35,868 nucleotides of DNA, taken from the NCBI GenBank assembly GCA_029219925.1, contig JAQXUJ010000149.1, positions 1-35,868 on the forward strand, in the 5' to 3' direction. A program made the translations under genes and the position numbers. The notes beneath the pieces are model-generated. The model was not told the DNA's origin, ran no database searches, and saw nothing but the letters and a program-made list of their open reading frames with translations. The DNA comes from Clostridiales bacterium (lineage in GTDB: Bacteria > Bacillota > Clostridia > UBA1381). Every line of letters starts with the position of its first letter. The first letter of the stretch is position 1. This document shows, piece by piece, positions 18,221-26,312 of this stretch.

Positions 18221-18664
18221 TTATGATAATAAACTTTTCGCAATTTCGTTTATCATTCGACCGTCGGCGCGACCGACAGTTTTTGCCTTTACCGCTGACA
18301 TGACCTTTCCCATATCCTTCATGGAAGAAGCGGCTGTTTCGGCAATTACGTCTTTGACGATTACCTCCAGCTCTTCGCGTGACAGCTGCTTGGGCAAATA
18401 TTCCATCAAAACATCCATTTCCGCCTTTAATTCGGCGATTAAATCGTCTCGGCCGCTCTTTTCATAATCAGGGAGAGAATCTCTGCGCTGTTTCAGCTGC
18501 TTTGAAATTACCTCCAAAACGCCGTTATCGTCAAGAGCTACCTTATTGTCCTTTTCAAACTGCAGGACGCCTGCGCGTACCATCTGAACAGTATTTTTTC
18601 GGACAACATCTCTATTTTTCATTGCCGATTTTAAATCATCGGCGAGTCGTTCTTTAAGAGTCAT
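18221..18664 (-). CDS. yqeY: GatB/YqeY domain-containing protein
   Basis: 147 aa; MTLKERLADDLKSAMKNRDVVRKNTVQMVRAGVLQFEKD, YLPKQLSREEL, MKDMGKVMSAVKAKTVGRADGRMINEIAKSLL. Adjacent to rpsU as in many Firmicutes. Confidence 0.93.
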   Translation of the reverse strand: MTLKERLADDLKSAMKNRDVVRKNTVQMVRAGVLQFEKDNKVALDDNGVLEVISKQLKQRRDSLPDYEKSGRDDLIAELKAEMDVLMEYLPKQLSREELEVIVKDVIAETAASSMKDMGKVMSAVKAKTVGRADGRMINEIAKSLLS

Positions 18665-18678
18665 CTTAAATCTACTTC

Positions 18679-18855
18679 CTATTTAAACTTTCTCTTACGA
18701 GCAGCCTCGGATTTCTTTTTGCGTTTAACGCTTGGCTTTTCGTAATGTTCACGCTTTCTGATTTCCGACATAACTCCCGATTTTGCGCACTGACGCTTAA
18801 ATCTTCTGAGAGCGCTGTCAAGAGATTCATTTTCCTTAACACGAACTTCTGACAT
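18679..18855 (-). CDS. rpsU: 30S ribosomal protein S21
   Basis: 58 aa, not in the ORF track: [58 protein letters not shown]. Confidence 0.97.
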   Translation of the reverse strand: MSEVRVKENESLDSALRRFKRQCAKSGVMSEIRKREHYEKPSVKRKKKSEAARKRKFK

Positions 18856-19012
18856 TTGTATTTCCCTCCCTCCGGCAAAACAATTTCCGGCTGTTTGATG
18901 GATAATATGGAAGAATATGATAACTTCACATTATACCACGATAATTATTATACCTCATTTTATATGTAAATGTCAAGGTTTTTAGAAATATTTTTGAAAT
19001 TTGAGGAAAATA

Positions 19013-19357
19013 TCAGCCGGCGGGCCATAAAAACTGTCTTCCGCCGGTTAAATGGAAGTGAAGATGGGGTACGGTTTGACAGCCATCTTTGCCGCAGTTG
19101 TTCACTACACGGTAACCGTTTTCGGCAAATCCCAGATTTTTTGCTATTTTGGGAATTACTTCAAATATATGAGCTACATATTTGGAGTTTTCCGGCGTTA
19201 TATCGTTTGCCGATTCAATATGAACCTTAGGTATTATAATCACGTGATGAGGCGCCTGCGGATTAATGTCATTGAAGGCATATACCATTTCATCCTCATA
19301 AACCTTTGTTGACGGGACTTCGCCCCTTATGATTTTACAAAATAAGCAATTTTCCAT
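19013..19357 (-). CDS. HIT family protein
   Basis: MENCLFCKIIRGEVPSTKVYEDE; APHHVIIIPKVHIES; VPHLHFHLTGG histidine triad. Start trimmed to 19357. Confidence 0.95.
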   Translation of the reverse strand: MENCLFCKIIRGEVPSTKVYEDEMVYAFNDINPQAPHHVIIIPKVHIESANDITPENSKYVAHIFEVIPKIAKNLGFAENGYRVVNNCGKDGCQTVPHLHFHLTGGRQFLWPAG

Positions 19358-19379
19358 TTTTATTTTCTCCTTTTTAATA

Positions 19380-20021
19380 TTATTTATGTGAATATGTTCT
19401 GCATAAATGACGTATTTGACAAATTTCGCATTTAGGCGATCGGGCAGTACATACGAGTCTGCCGTGGTTGACAAATCTATGACACAAATTAAGCTGTTCA
19501 TCGGGCGGAATAATTTTTTTAAGATCTGCTTCTATTTTTTCCGGAGCTTCTTCTTTTGTAAGACCTGTTTTCCGTGAAAGGCGTATGCAGTGGGTGTCCA
19601 CTACCACCGCAGGTTTGCCGAAAATGTCGCCCAAAACAAGATTTGCGGTTTTTCTGCCGGTCCCCGGAAGAGTCAAAAGCTCCTCCATACTGTCGGGAAT
19701 TTCAGAACAGTAATGTTCTGTAAGCCGTTGGCAGCATAAAATTATATTTTTTGCCTTGTTACGGTAAAATCCGGTGGAGCGTATATCGTTGCATAGCTCC
19801 TCATAATCGGCATTTGCAAAGGATTCGGCGTCCGGGTATTTTTTGAAAAGCGATTTTGTTACAATATTAACACGGGCGTCGGTGCACTGTGCCGACAGCT
19901 GTGTTGCAATCAACATTTGCAGTGGCGTTTCGTAATTTAACGTGCATTTCACGTCAGGATATTCCTTCTTTAGAATTTCTATTATTCCCTGTGCTCTTTC
20001 CTTTTTTGTCACTACATTCAC
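19380..20021 (-). CDS. nth: Endonuclease III
   Basis: HhH-GPD: LLTLPGTGRKTANLVLGDIFGKPAVVVDTHCIRLSRKTGL; 4Fe-4S motif CTARSPKCEICQIRHLC. Confidence 0.96.
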   Translation of the reverse strand: MNVVTKKERAQGIIEILKKEYPDVKCTLNYETPLQMLIATQLSAQCTDARVNIVTKSLFKKYPDAESFANADYEELCNDIRSTGFYRNKAKNIILCCQRLTEHYCSEIPDSMEELLTLPGTGRKTANLVLGDIFGKPAVVVDTHCIRLSRKTGLTKEEAPEKIEADLKKIIPPDEQLNLCHRFVNHGRLVCTARSPKCEICQIRHLCRTYSHK

Positions 20022-20088
20022 CTCACTTCCATTATACCGCCTTTTTATATTTTTTTCAACAGAAAAATCAAGTAAAGTAAAAAAATTA

Positions 20089-20117
20089 TTGATTTTCTAT
20101 GTGCTTTATGCTATAAT
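20089..20117 (+). promoter_or_regulatory. sigma-A-type promoter for the Wzz/BY-kinase pair
   Basis: TTGATT (20089-20094), 17 bp spacer, TATAAT (20112-20117). Implies translation starts at TTG 20153, not ATG 20120. Confidence 0.65.
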
Positions 20118-20152
20118 TAATGCATAGTATGTATTTTACGGGAGATGATATT

Positions 20153-20848
20153 TTGAACGACCAGCTTAGCATAACAGATATTATTGATATGCTCATAAAG
20201 AGATGGTGGATTTGGGTAATTACGGCGTTGCTGTTCAGCATTACGGCGTTTGTATATACGGAATTGTTTATCGACCCTCTGTACAAAACAGAAGGAACGC
20301 TTTACGTAAACGCTCTGCGTACACAGACCTCCGATGTTTCTTCGGCTAATTTGACGGCGTCTCAGGAGCTTGTCGAAACATATAAGGAAATTCTCAAAAG
20401 ACGCACATTCCTGTCACAGATATCTGATGACCTCGACGGGAGATATTCGGTAAGTAATCTTGACAAAATGATTTCCATGTCTGCTGTTAACGAAACGGAG
20501 ATACTGGAAATCAGTGTAACGGGAAAGGTTCCCGAAGACGTTTACGAAATATGCCACAGTATTCTGCTTCATGCGTCGGACGAGCTTGTCAGGGTAGTAA
20601 ATGCAGGTTCGGTAAAAATACTGGATGACGGACAGGTTCCTAAAGCACCGATTTCACCCAACGTAAAGACAAATACCCTTATAGCTTTTCTGGCAGGTAT
20701 GGTAATCGGAGGATTGATTATACTTGTTTTGGAGTTGTTTGATACCCGAATCAAGGGCAGGGAAGATATTATCAATAAATATGAAGAACCGCTTTTGGGT
20801 GAAATTCCGGAGGTTATAACGCCAAGGAGAGCAGGTGATGCCAAATGA
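20153..20848 (+). CDS. Wzz-type chain-length determinant / BY-kinase activator membrane protein
   Basis: TM segment WWIWVITALLFSITAFVYTELF, then DPLYKTEGTLYVN; second TM NTLIAFLAGMVIGGLIILVLELFDTRIKGREDIINKYEEPLLGEIP. TTG start with SD GGGAGAT. Confidence 0.85.
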   Translation: MNDQLSITDIIDMLIKRWWIWVITALLFSITAFVYTELFIDPLYKTEGTLYVNALRTQTSDVSSANLTASQELVETYKEILKRRTFLSQISDDLDGRYSVSNLDKMISMSAVNETEILEISVTGKVPEDVYEICHSILLHASDELVRVVNAGSVKILDDGQVPKAPISPNVKTNTLIAFLAGMVIGGLIILVLELFDTRIKGREDIINKYEEPLLGEIPEVITPRRAGDAK

Positions 20849-21801
20849 ATATCTTAAAAGCAATCGGAGATTTCAACGTCAATAAAGCCAATAACAGGCG
20901 TGAAGAAGCAACAGCAAGAAGAGTCAATACGCTTATTAATGAAAAAACCGACTTCGTAGTAAGAGAGGCATACAATGCCGCGAGAACGAACATTATTTAC
21001 TCCCTGGGAGGAGAAAAGAACGGCGGCAAGAAAATTCTTATAACAAGCGCAAGTCCTAATGAGGGGAAAACCACTACCTGTATTAATCTTGCAATTACCT
21101 TTGCCCAGCTTGAAAAGAAGGTTGTAGTAATTGATGCGGATTTAAGAAAACCGCGTATTTACAGACATCTGTCCATTGACAGAGAAAATGGTTTGTCCGA
21201 TCTTTTGTGCGGTTTGATTACTATTGATGAGGCTATTAAGCATTGCCCGGAGAAAAAAATTGACTGTATAACATCGGGGCAGATCCCTCCCAATCCGGCG
21301 GAACTGCTTGCATCAAAAGAAATGGAAAAGGTTCTTGACGATCTGGCAGAAAGATATGATTATATTTTTATTGATACCCCGCCCGTTACAGTCGTAACGG
21401 AGGCGGCAGCTATGGCTAAAAATGTCAGCGGTGTTATTTTGGTGGTAAGGCAGAATAATACAATACATGAATCTATTAAGCGTGCAAGGGACAACCTGAA
21501 AATGGCAAACGCTAAAATTTTGGGTTATATTTTAAATGATATTGACCCGAACACATACGGCTACGGTTCATATAGTAAGTATGGCGTATACCGTCGCAAG
21601 GCATACAGCTATGGTTATGGAAAGTACGGCTACGGCTACGGTTATGGCTATGGTTACGGAAAATCACGCTACGGCTACGGTTACGGTTATGGCTATAAAG
21701 AGCAGCAGCGGCAAGAACATGCTGACGATACAGAAAAAAATAAAAAGAAGGAAAAGAAAACTGGTTTTCTGAAGTCAAAGAAAAATACTTCAAAAAAGTA
21801 A
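20845..21801 (+). CDS. CpsD/CapB family bacterial tyrosine kinase with Tyr-Gly-rich C-terminus
   Basis: Walker A' ITSASPNEGKTTTCINLA; VVVIDADLRKPRIYRHL; YDYIFIDTPPVTVVTEAAAM; C-terminal GYGSYSKYGVYRRKAYSYGYGKYGYGYGYGYGYGKSRYGYGYGYGY. Confidence 0.92.
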   Translation: MNILKAIGDFNVNKANNRREEATARRVNTLINEKTDFVVREAYNAARTNIIYSLGGEKNGGKKILITSASPNEGKTTTCINLAITFAQLEKKVVVIDADLRKPRIYRHLSIDRENGLSDLLCGLITIDEAIKHCPEKKIDCITSGQIPPNPAELLASKEMEKVLDDLAERYDYIFIDTPPVTVVTEAAAMAKNVSGVILVVRQNNTIHESIKRARDNLKMANAKILGYILNDIDPNTYGYGSYSKYGVYRRKAYSYGYGKYGYGYGYGYGYGKSRYGYGYGYGYKEQQRQEHADDTEKNKKKEKKTGFLKSKKNTSKK

Positions 21802-21828
21802 TAGAAATAGAACATTGTATGAGATATA

Positions 21829-21873
21829 AAAATCCCGGCAAATCATTAATATCATGATTTGCCGGGATTTTTA
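21829..21873. terminator. Bidirectional terminator between convergent BY-kinase and yebC genes
   Basis: AAAATCCCGGCAAATCA...TGATTTGCCGGGATTTTT inverted repeat. Confidence 0.9.
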
Positions 21874-21890
21874 ATGTTTATTAAGGATAC

Positions 21891-22619
21891 CTATTCCTCA
21901 GGCATATCCCAGTTGTGGTAGACGTTCTGCACGTCGTCATCATCTTCAAGATTTTCCAGCAATTTAGTCATCATAAGGATTTGCTTTTCGTCGGTGAGCT
22001 GAGTCATTGTTTGCGGAAGCATTGATATTTCGGCGGAAGAGAAGGTATATTTGCTGTCCAATGCGTCGCGCACAGTATGAAAATCCTCCGGAGAGGTGGT
22101 GATTTCAATACATTCCTCATCAACCGATATGTCGTCCGCACCTGCTTCCAGTGCGTCCATGGTTATTTCGTCCTCATCAATACCGTCGTTTTCAATTACA
22201 AGAACGCCTTTTTTATCAAACATAAAGCTTACACAGCCGTTTGTGCCCAGATTTCCGCCGAATTTATCAAAATAATGACGTACATTTGCCGCGGTCCTGT
22301 TTCGGTTATCCGTGAGGGTATCGACAATAACGGCAACACCGCTGGGACCGTAGCCTTCATAGGTGACGGTTTCATAATTATCGCCGTCGGTTGAGCCGGC
22401 AGCTTTTTTTATGGTGCGCATAATATTTTCATTGGGCATGTTAGCGGCTCTTCCTTTGGAAATGGCGTCCTTCAAAGAGGAATTATTATCCGGGTCGGGA
22501 CCGCCGGCCTTAACTGCTACACATATTTCACGGGAAATTTTTGTAAATATTTTAGCTCGCTGAGCGTCGTTTGCACCTTTTTTTCTTTTAATTGTACTCC
22601 ATTTTGAATGTCCTGACAT
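21891..22619 (-). CDS. yebC: YebC/PmpR family regulator/translation factor
   Basis: MSGHSKWSTIKRKKGANDAQRAKIFTKISREI; YEGYGPSGVAVIVDTLTDNRNRTAANVRHYFDKFGGNLG. Confidence 0.97.
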   Translation of the reverse strand: MSGHSKWSTIKRKKGANDAQRAKIFTKISREICVAVKAGGPDPDNNSSLKDAISKGRAANMPNENIMRTIKKAAGSTDGDNYETVTYEGYGPSGVAVIVDTLTDNRNRTAANVRHYFDKFGGNLGTNGCVSFMFDKKGVLVIENDGIDEDEITMDALEAGADDISVDEECIEITTSPEDFHTVRDALDSKYTFSSAEISMLPQTMTQLTDEKQILMMTKLLENLEDDDDVQNVYHNWDMPEE

Positions 22620-22642
22620 AAATTTTCTCCTTTCTTACGCAA

Positions 22643-22672
22643 AAATTGATGTCTTTTTCTCGACATCAATTT
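22643..22672 (-). terminator. Hairpin between jag and yebC (terminator for the rpmH-to-jag operon)
   Basis: AATTGATGTC/GACATCAATT perfect inverted repeat; T-run on the minus strand. Confidence 0.75.
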
Positions 22673-22686
22673 ATGTGACGGAAATA

Positions 22687-23448
22687 TCATTCTTCTGATT
22701 TTCCCGACAAGAATTCATCAAAATTTTCATATTTGTTATGGTTCTGCTGTCTGTATTCCGATGTCGATATCTTAGGTATATGACGTGTGTGAGATTGATA
22801 ACGGGGCTCGGAATTCTGAGGAGCAATTACAACCTTTCTGTAGGGTTCTTCTCCGACAGAGAATGTTGTTACATTTTCGTTTGATTGAAGAGCTGAATGA
22901 ATTATACGTCTTTCATAGGGATTCATAGGCTCAAGGGTATATTTTTTGCCTGTGCGTGTTACCTTGTCGGCAAGACGGGATGCAAGGGCCAAAAGAGCGT
23001 CCTGCCGCTTTGCACGGTAATTTTCCGTATCAAGTATTACCCGCACTCTTTCCTCCGATTCGCGGTTTACGACAAGGGACGTCAGATACTGCAGAGCATC
23101 CAGAGTATCTCCGCGCTTGCCGATAACAAGGCCCATATGTTCGCCGGACATATCAACGTTAAGAGATTCCTCGCCGGTTTTAGCAGCAATTTCAACCTCC
23201 AGATTCATAGCCTCAAACACTTCGGAAAGAAAATCTTTGGCTATAACAGCGTTTAAATCCTTTGCTTCCGCCATTACTGTTGCGCCCTTTGAACCGATGC
23301 CCAAAAAGCCTTTTGAACCCTCGTCAAGTACAGTAATAACAGCATCTTCTTCATTTATACCAAGCTCGCTTAAAGCTGCCTGCTTAGCTTCTTCTACGCT
23401 TTTGGCGGTTTTTTCTGTTTTTGTCAGGTACTTTAACAACAAAATCAT
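22687..23448 (-). CDS. jag: RNA-binding protein Jag/KhpB (SpoIIIJ-associated)
   Basis: Jag_N LKYLTKTEKTAKSVEEAKQAALSELGI; KH MGLVIGKRGDTLDALQYLTSLVVNR; R3H EPMNPYERRIIHSALQ. Start ATG 23448 or TTG 23442. Confidence 0.93.
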   Translation of the reverse strand: MILLLKYLTKTEKTAKSVEEAKQAALSELGINEEDAVITVLDEGSKGFLGIGSKGATVMAEAKDLNAVIAKDFLSEVFEAMNLEVEIAAKTGEESLNVDMSGEHMGLVIGKRGDTLDALQYLTSLVVNRESEERVRVILDTENYRAKRQDALLALASRLADKVTRTGKKYTLEPMNPYERRIIHSALQSNENVTTFSVGEEPYRKVVIAPQNSEPRYQSHTRHIPKISTSEYRQQNHNKYENFDEFLSGKSEE

Positions 23449-24367
23449 CCTCTTTTCTATCAAAATATTTATTAAGCACATACTGCTGAACAATCTGCAT
23501 AACGCTGGATATAATCCAGTAAATACCCATTCCGGAAGGCAGCGTAAAGGTGAAAAATCCGGTCATAATAGGCATCATTAGATTCATTGATTTACTCATT
23601 GACTGTGCCGGGTCGGCATCCTGCGTTTTGACGTTGGGATTCTGCGTCATGCTCTGGGATTGCTTCATCGAGAACCAAGTGGTAAGCATAGCAAGAATAG
23701 GGATAAGTATAAGAAGAACCGTTCCTATTTCCGCGAAATTACCCGACATAATGGCAGATATGGACTTGCTGGGGATACCCGACAGATCAAGTCCCAAAAA
23801 ATTAAAATTAATATCCCAGCCAAAATCATGCGCCAAACCAAGCTTATCCGCCCAGGTAGACAGGTGAATCTGATATATCTTATTTGCCTGGTCAATAGTG
23901 ATGTCGGCAAGATTTCCGATGTCTGAGGGAAATTTTTCCTTCATCATGGAAAGAACTGTCTTAACATTGGCAATAACGGTGTCCGACGCAAAATCAATGC
24001 CCTTAATATATGTAAGGGGACGCTGAATTACACGGTAAAGAGCAAACAGAACAGGCATCTGTATAAGAAGGGGCAGACAGCCTCCCGACATGCTGACGCC
24101 GTTTTCCTTGTAGACCTTCATCATTTCGGCGGACAGCTTTTGCTGATCGTTTGCGTACTTTTTCTGCAGCTCTGCAATAATCGGCTGAATCTTCTGCTGT
24201 TTTTTCATTGCCTTCTGGGAATGAATCTGCAACGGCAGCAGAATAAGCTTTATAATAATTGTAAATAAAATAATTGAAAGACCGTAGTTCTGAACCAGAT
24301 CGTAAATTATACGAATCAGAAAACCAAGCGGTCTTGTAATGCAAAGTTCAAACAAACTAAGTTTCAT
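23384..24367 (-). CDS. yidC: Membrane protein insertase YidC/SpoIIIJ
   Basis: GLSIILFTIIIKLILLPLQIHSQKAMKKQQKIQPIIAELQKKYANDQQKLSAEMMKVYKENGVSMSGGCLPLLIQMPVLFALYRVI. Confidence 0.96.
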   Translation of the reverse strand: MKLSLFELCITRPLGFLIRIIYDLVQNYGLSIILFTIIIKLILLPLQIHSQKAMKKQQKIQPIIAELQKKYANDQQKLSAEMMKVYKENGVSMSGGCLPLLIQMPVLFALYRVIQRPLTYIKGIDFASDTVIANVKTVLSMMKEKFPSDIGNLADITIDQANKIYQIHLSTWADKLGLAHDFGWDINFNFLGLDLSGIPSKSISAIMSGNFAEIGTVLLILIPILAMLTTWFSMKQSQSMTQNPNVKTQDADPAQSMSKSMNLMMPIMTGFFTFTLPSGMGIYWIISSVMQIVQQYVLNKYFDRKEDDFVVKVPDKNRKNRQKRRRS

Positions 24368-24388
24368 TGATGTACCTCTCTTAAATAG

Positions 24389-24601
24389 CTACGGAAGGGG
24401 ATCATAGCCACCCTTATGAAAGGGATGGCATTTTAAAAGTCGGCGAAGAGCAAGATAACTTCCCTTTAGAGCTCCGTATTTTTCCAGCGCCTCCAGCGCA
24501 TACTGCGAACATGTAGGAATAAACCTGCAGGACGGCGCCGACTTCAGTCCGGACAGATTTTTCTGATAAAATCTAATTAAAAAGATAAGCAGCTTTTTCA
24601 T
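24389..24601 (-). CDS. yidD: Membrane protein insertion efficiency factor YidD
   Basis: [63 protein letters not shown]. Confidence 0.97.
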   Translation of the reverse strand: MKKLLIFLIRFYQKNLSGLKSAPSCRFIPTCSQYALEALEKYGALKGSYLALRRLLKCHPFHKGGYDPLP

Positions 24602-24933
24602 AGTATCATGTCCAATTTAGAAAATGCGTATCGCGCGTCCTTTAAAACGGTGTCGCATTTTTTTCCGATAATGCCGGTGCGTGCAATTATAACAACGTCA
24701 TAGCCCTGCTTCAGACTTGGCGAAAGCAGACGATAGCTCTCACGCATAAGACGTTTTGCCCGATTGCGCTTTACCCCTTTTCCCACGGTTTTGCCGCAGG
24801 TCAAGCCCAGCCGGCTGCGCCCGAGACGGTTTTTCTGAATATAAATTACTACCGTACGGGTAACGACGCATTTGCCTCGGTAATAAAGGCGCTTAAAATC
24901 CTTATTCAGCTTTAATGTATTTTCACTGTTCAT
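24598..24933 (-). CDS. rnpA: Ribonuclease P protein component
   Basis: [51 protein letters not shown] signature. Confidence 0.96.
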   Translation of the reverse strand: MNSENTLKLNKDFKRLYYRGKCVVTRTVVIYIQKNRLGRSRLGLTCGKTVGKGVKRNRAKRLMRESYRLLSPSLKQGYDVVIIARTGIIGKKCDTVLKDARYAFSKLDMIL

Positions 24934-25068
24934 AAAATCATATTCCCTCTGCGCATAAAAGCGCAGAAATTTCAGAATAAAGGCTTAGCCGGCGCTTTAA
25001 AAAGCATAACATTATCAAAAAAGGCAAAAAGCATAAGGTAAATAGCCTCTTTACTTCTCGCCTCAATT

Positions 25069-25203
25069 TTATGCTGACAATTTCTTTCTGCCCTTTAGTC
25101 TTCTCTTAGATAAAATCTTTCTGCCGGAAGCAGTAGCCATTCTCTTTCTAAAACCGTGTTCCTTAGCTCTCTGACGCTTTTTAGGCTGATAAGTTCTCTT
25201 CAT
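25069..25203 (-). CDS. rpmH: 50S ribosomal protein L34
   Basis: 44 aa, not in the ORF track: [44 protein letters not shown]. Confidence 0.98.
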   Translation of the reverse strand: MKRTYQPKKRQRAKEHGFRKRMATASGRKILSKRRLKGRKKLSA

Positions 25204-25278
25204 ATTCTGAACACCTCCCGATATTTTGAAATATAAGCTCTAACAATACCTTGCGGTAAAAAATTAGACATCGCATCT

Positions 25279-25307
25279 ATTATATTAGTTTTTTTCGTGT
25301 TTGTCAA
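25279..25307 (-). promoter_or_regulatory. sigma-A promoter for rpmH
   Basis: Minus strand TTGACA (25302-25307), 17 bp spacer, TATAAT (25279-25284). Confidence 0.85.
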
Positions 25308-25345
25308 GGGGTTTTTCAAAAAAAATGCTGTATACCCTTTATTTT

Positions 25346-25497
25346 TTGAACGAAAAAGGCGTATTACACGTCCGAAAACATATAATACGCCCTTCTCCAT
25401 CTTGGTCTTCCTAAGAATTTGGTTCCACAAAAATCCCCGTCATACACAAGACTATTAACCGCACTTTAATTATATGATATAGATATTTAATTTTCAA
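25346..25497 (-). ncRNA. Candidate orphan small RNA (promoter plus roughly 110-nt transcript plus terminator)
   Basis: Minus strand TTGAAA (25492-25497), 17 bp spacer, TATAAT (25469-25474); terminator GGCGTATTA...TAATACGCC (25358-25391) followed by T5; no convincing coding content. Confidence 0.5.
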
Positions 25498-25561
25498 TAG
25501 CTTTGGAAGTAATTGTACACGCGGCAGTTTCTATACAATTATGGGGGACTTTTTGTTGCAG

Positions 25562-25581
25562 AAAAACGGCTTAATCAAGCC
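25562..25581 (-). terminator. Terminator for the metallophosphoesterase gene
   Basis: Minus strand GGCTT GATT AAGCC GTTTTT, about 70 nt after the stop codon. Confidence 0.65.
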
Positions 25582-25652
25582 AAAGTTAATTTTAATGTCA
25601 CGTAAAATAACAGTTTAGTCGGCAATTGTCGATTTTGTTTAATCTTGCGGAG

Positions 25653-26129
25653 TTAAAAAAGATACGATGCGTCGCATACAGCAGATTTTAAAACGCCGTT
25701 TTCAATTTCAATCACGCCGTAGGTACCGCCGTAATTAATGCTGCCGGGGTTTAAAAGAACAACGCCGCGGGTGCAGTCGTTATATCCGGCATGAGTATGC
25801 CCGAACACCGCACAGTCGCAGCCGGAATCACGTGCTCTGTTTAATAATGTACGGTAGTCATATTCGAGCTTTACCCCGTAGTCGTGCCCGTGGGTCAGAA
25901 ATATTTTTTTACCTTCGGCTTCAACAATCAGTTCCCGTGGCGCTGATGAAAAATCACAGTTCCCCTGCACATATTTTATCGGAATTTCGGGGAACATGCG
26001 TTCAAGCTCCATGGCGTCGCTTGAGTGATCGCCGGCATGAAGAATCATATCGACTCCAACAATGTTTCTGATTACGGCGGCGCATCGGGTGATATTTTTA
26101 TGTGAATCGGAAAAAACAAGTATTCTCAA
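25653..26129 (-). CDS. YfcE/MJ0936-type metallophosphoesterase
   Basis: MRILVFSDSHKNI; MILHAGDHSSDA; YVQGNCDF; IFLTHGHDYGV; VFGHTHAGY; LLNPGSI. Confidence 0.95.
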   Translation of the reverse strand: MRILVFSDSHKNITRCAAVIRNIVGVDMILHAGDHSSDAMELERMFPEIPIKYVQGNCDFSSAPRELIVEAEGKKIFLTHGHDYGVKLEYDYRTLLNRARDSGCDCAVFGHTHAGYNDCTRGVVLLNPGSINYGGTYGVIEIENGVLKSAVCDASYLF

Positions 26130-26187
26130 AACGGAAGACCTCCTTTTAATCAGTATAGCATTATTATTGTAGTTTTTCCATAGAAAA

Positions 26188-26281
26188 TGTCAAATTGTAA
26201 CGTAATTGTATTTTTTGTCGAAAGCTTATTATAATACGACACGGATTTTCGGCAAAATCCGAGCGGTGTAAATGGTATAAT
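26188..26281 (+). promoter_or_regulatory. spoIIE upstream regulatory region with a Spo0A-box-like site
   Basis: TGTCGAA (26216-26222), TGTCAAA (26188-26194), TATAAT (26230-26235), hairpin CGGATTTT CGGC AAAATCCG (26242-26261), extended -10 TGGTATAAT (26273-26281). Confidence 0.55.
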
Positions 26282-26312
26282 TGCTTTACTATATCGGAAA
26301 GGAAGCAGGCAA

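Noticed and set aside
18672-18929. 85-aa ORF on the minus strand at the rpsU locus
   Set aside because: Different frame from the unmistakable 58-aa rpsU; composition not protein-like.
21536-21841. ORFs on both strands over the BY-kinase tail (78 aa +, 109 aa -)
   Set aside because: Repetitive translations of the same hexanucleotide repeat in other frames; no independent support.
25200-25430. 76-aa minus-strand ORF upstream of rpmH
   Set aside because: Reads through a hairpin with T-run and the consensus rpmH promoter; more likely a candidate sRNA plus promoter region, though a short CDS from the internal ATG is not fully excluded.
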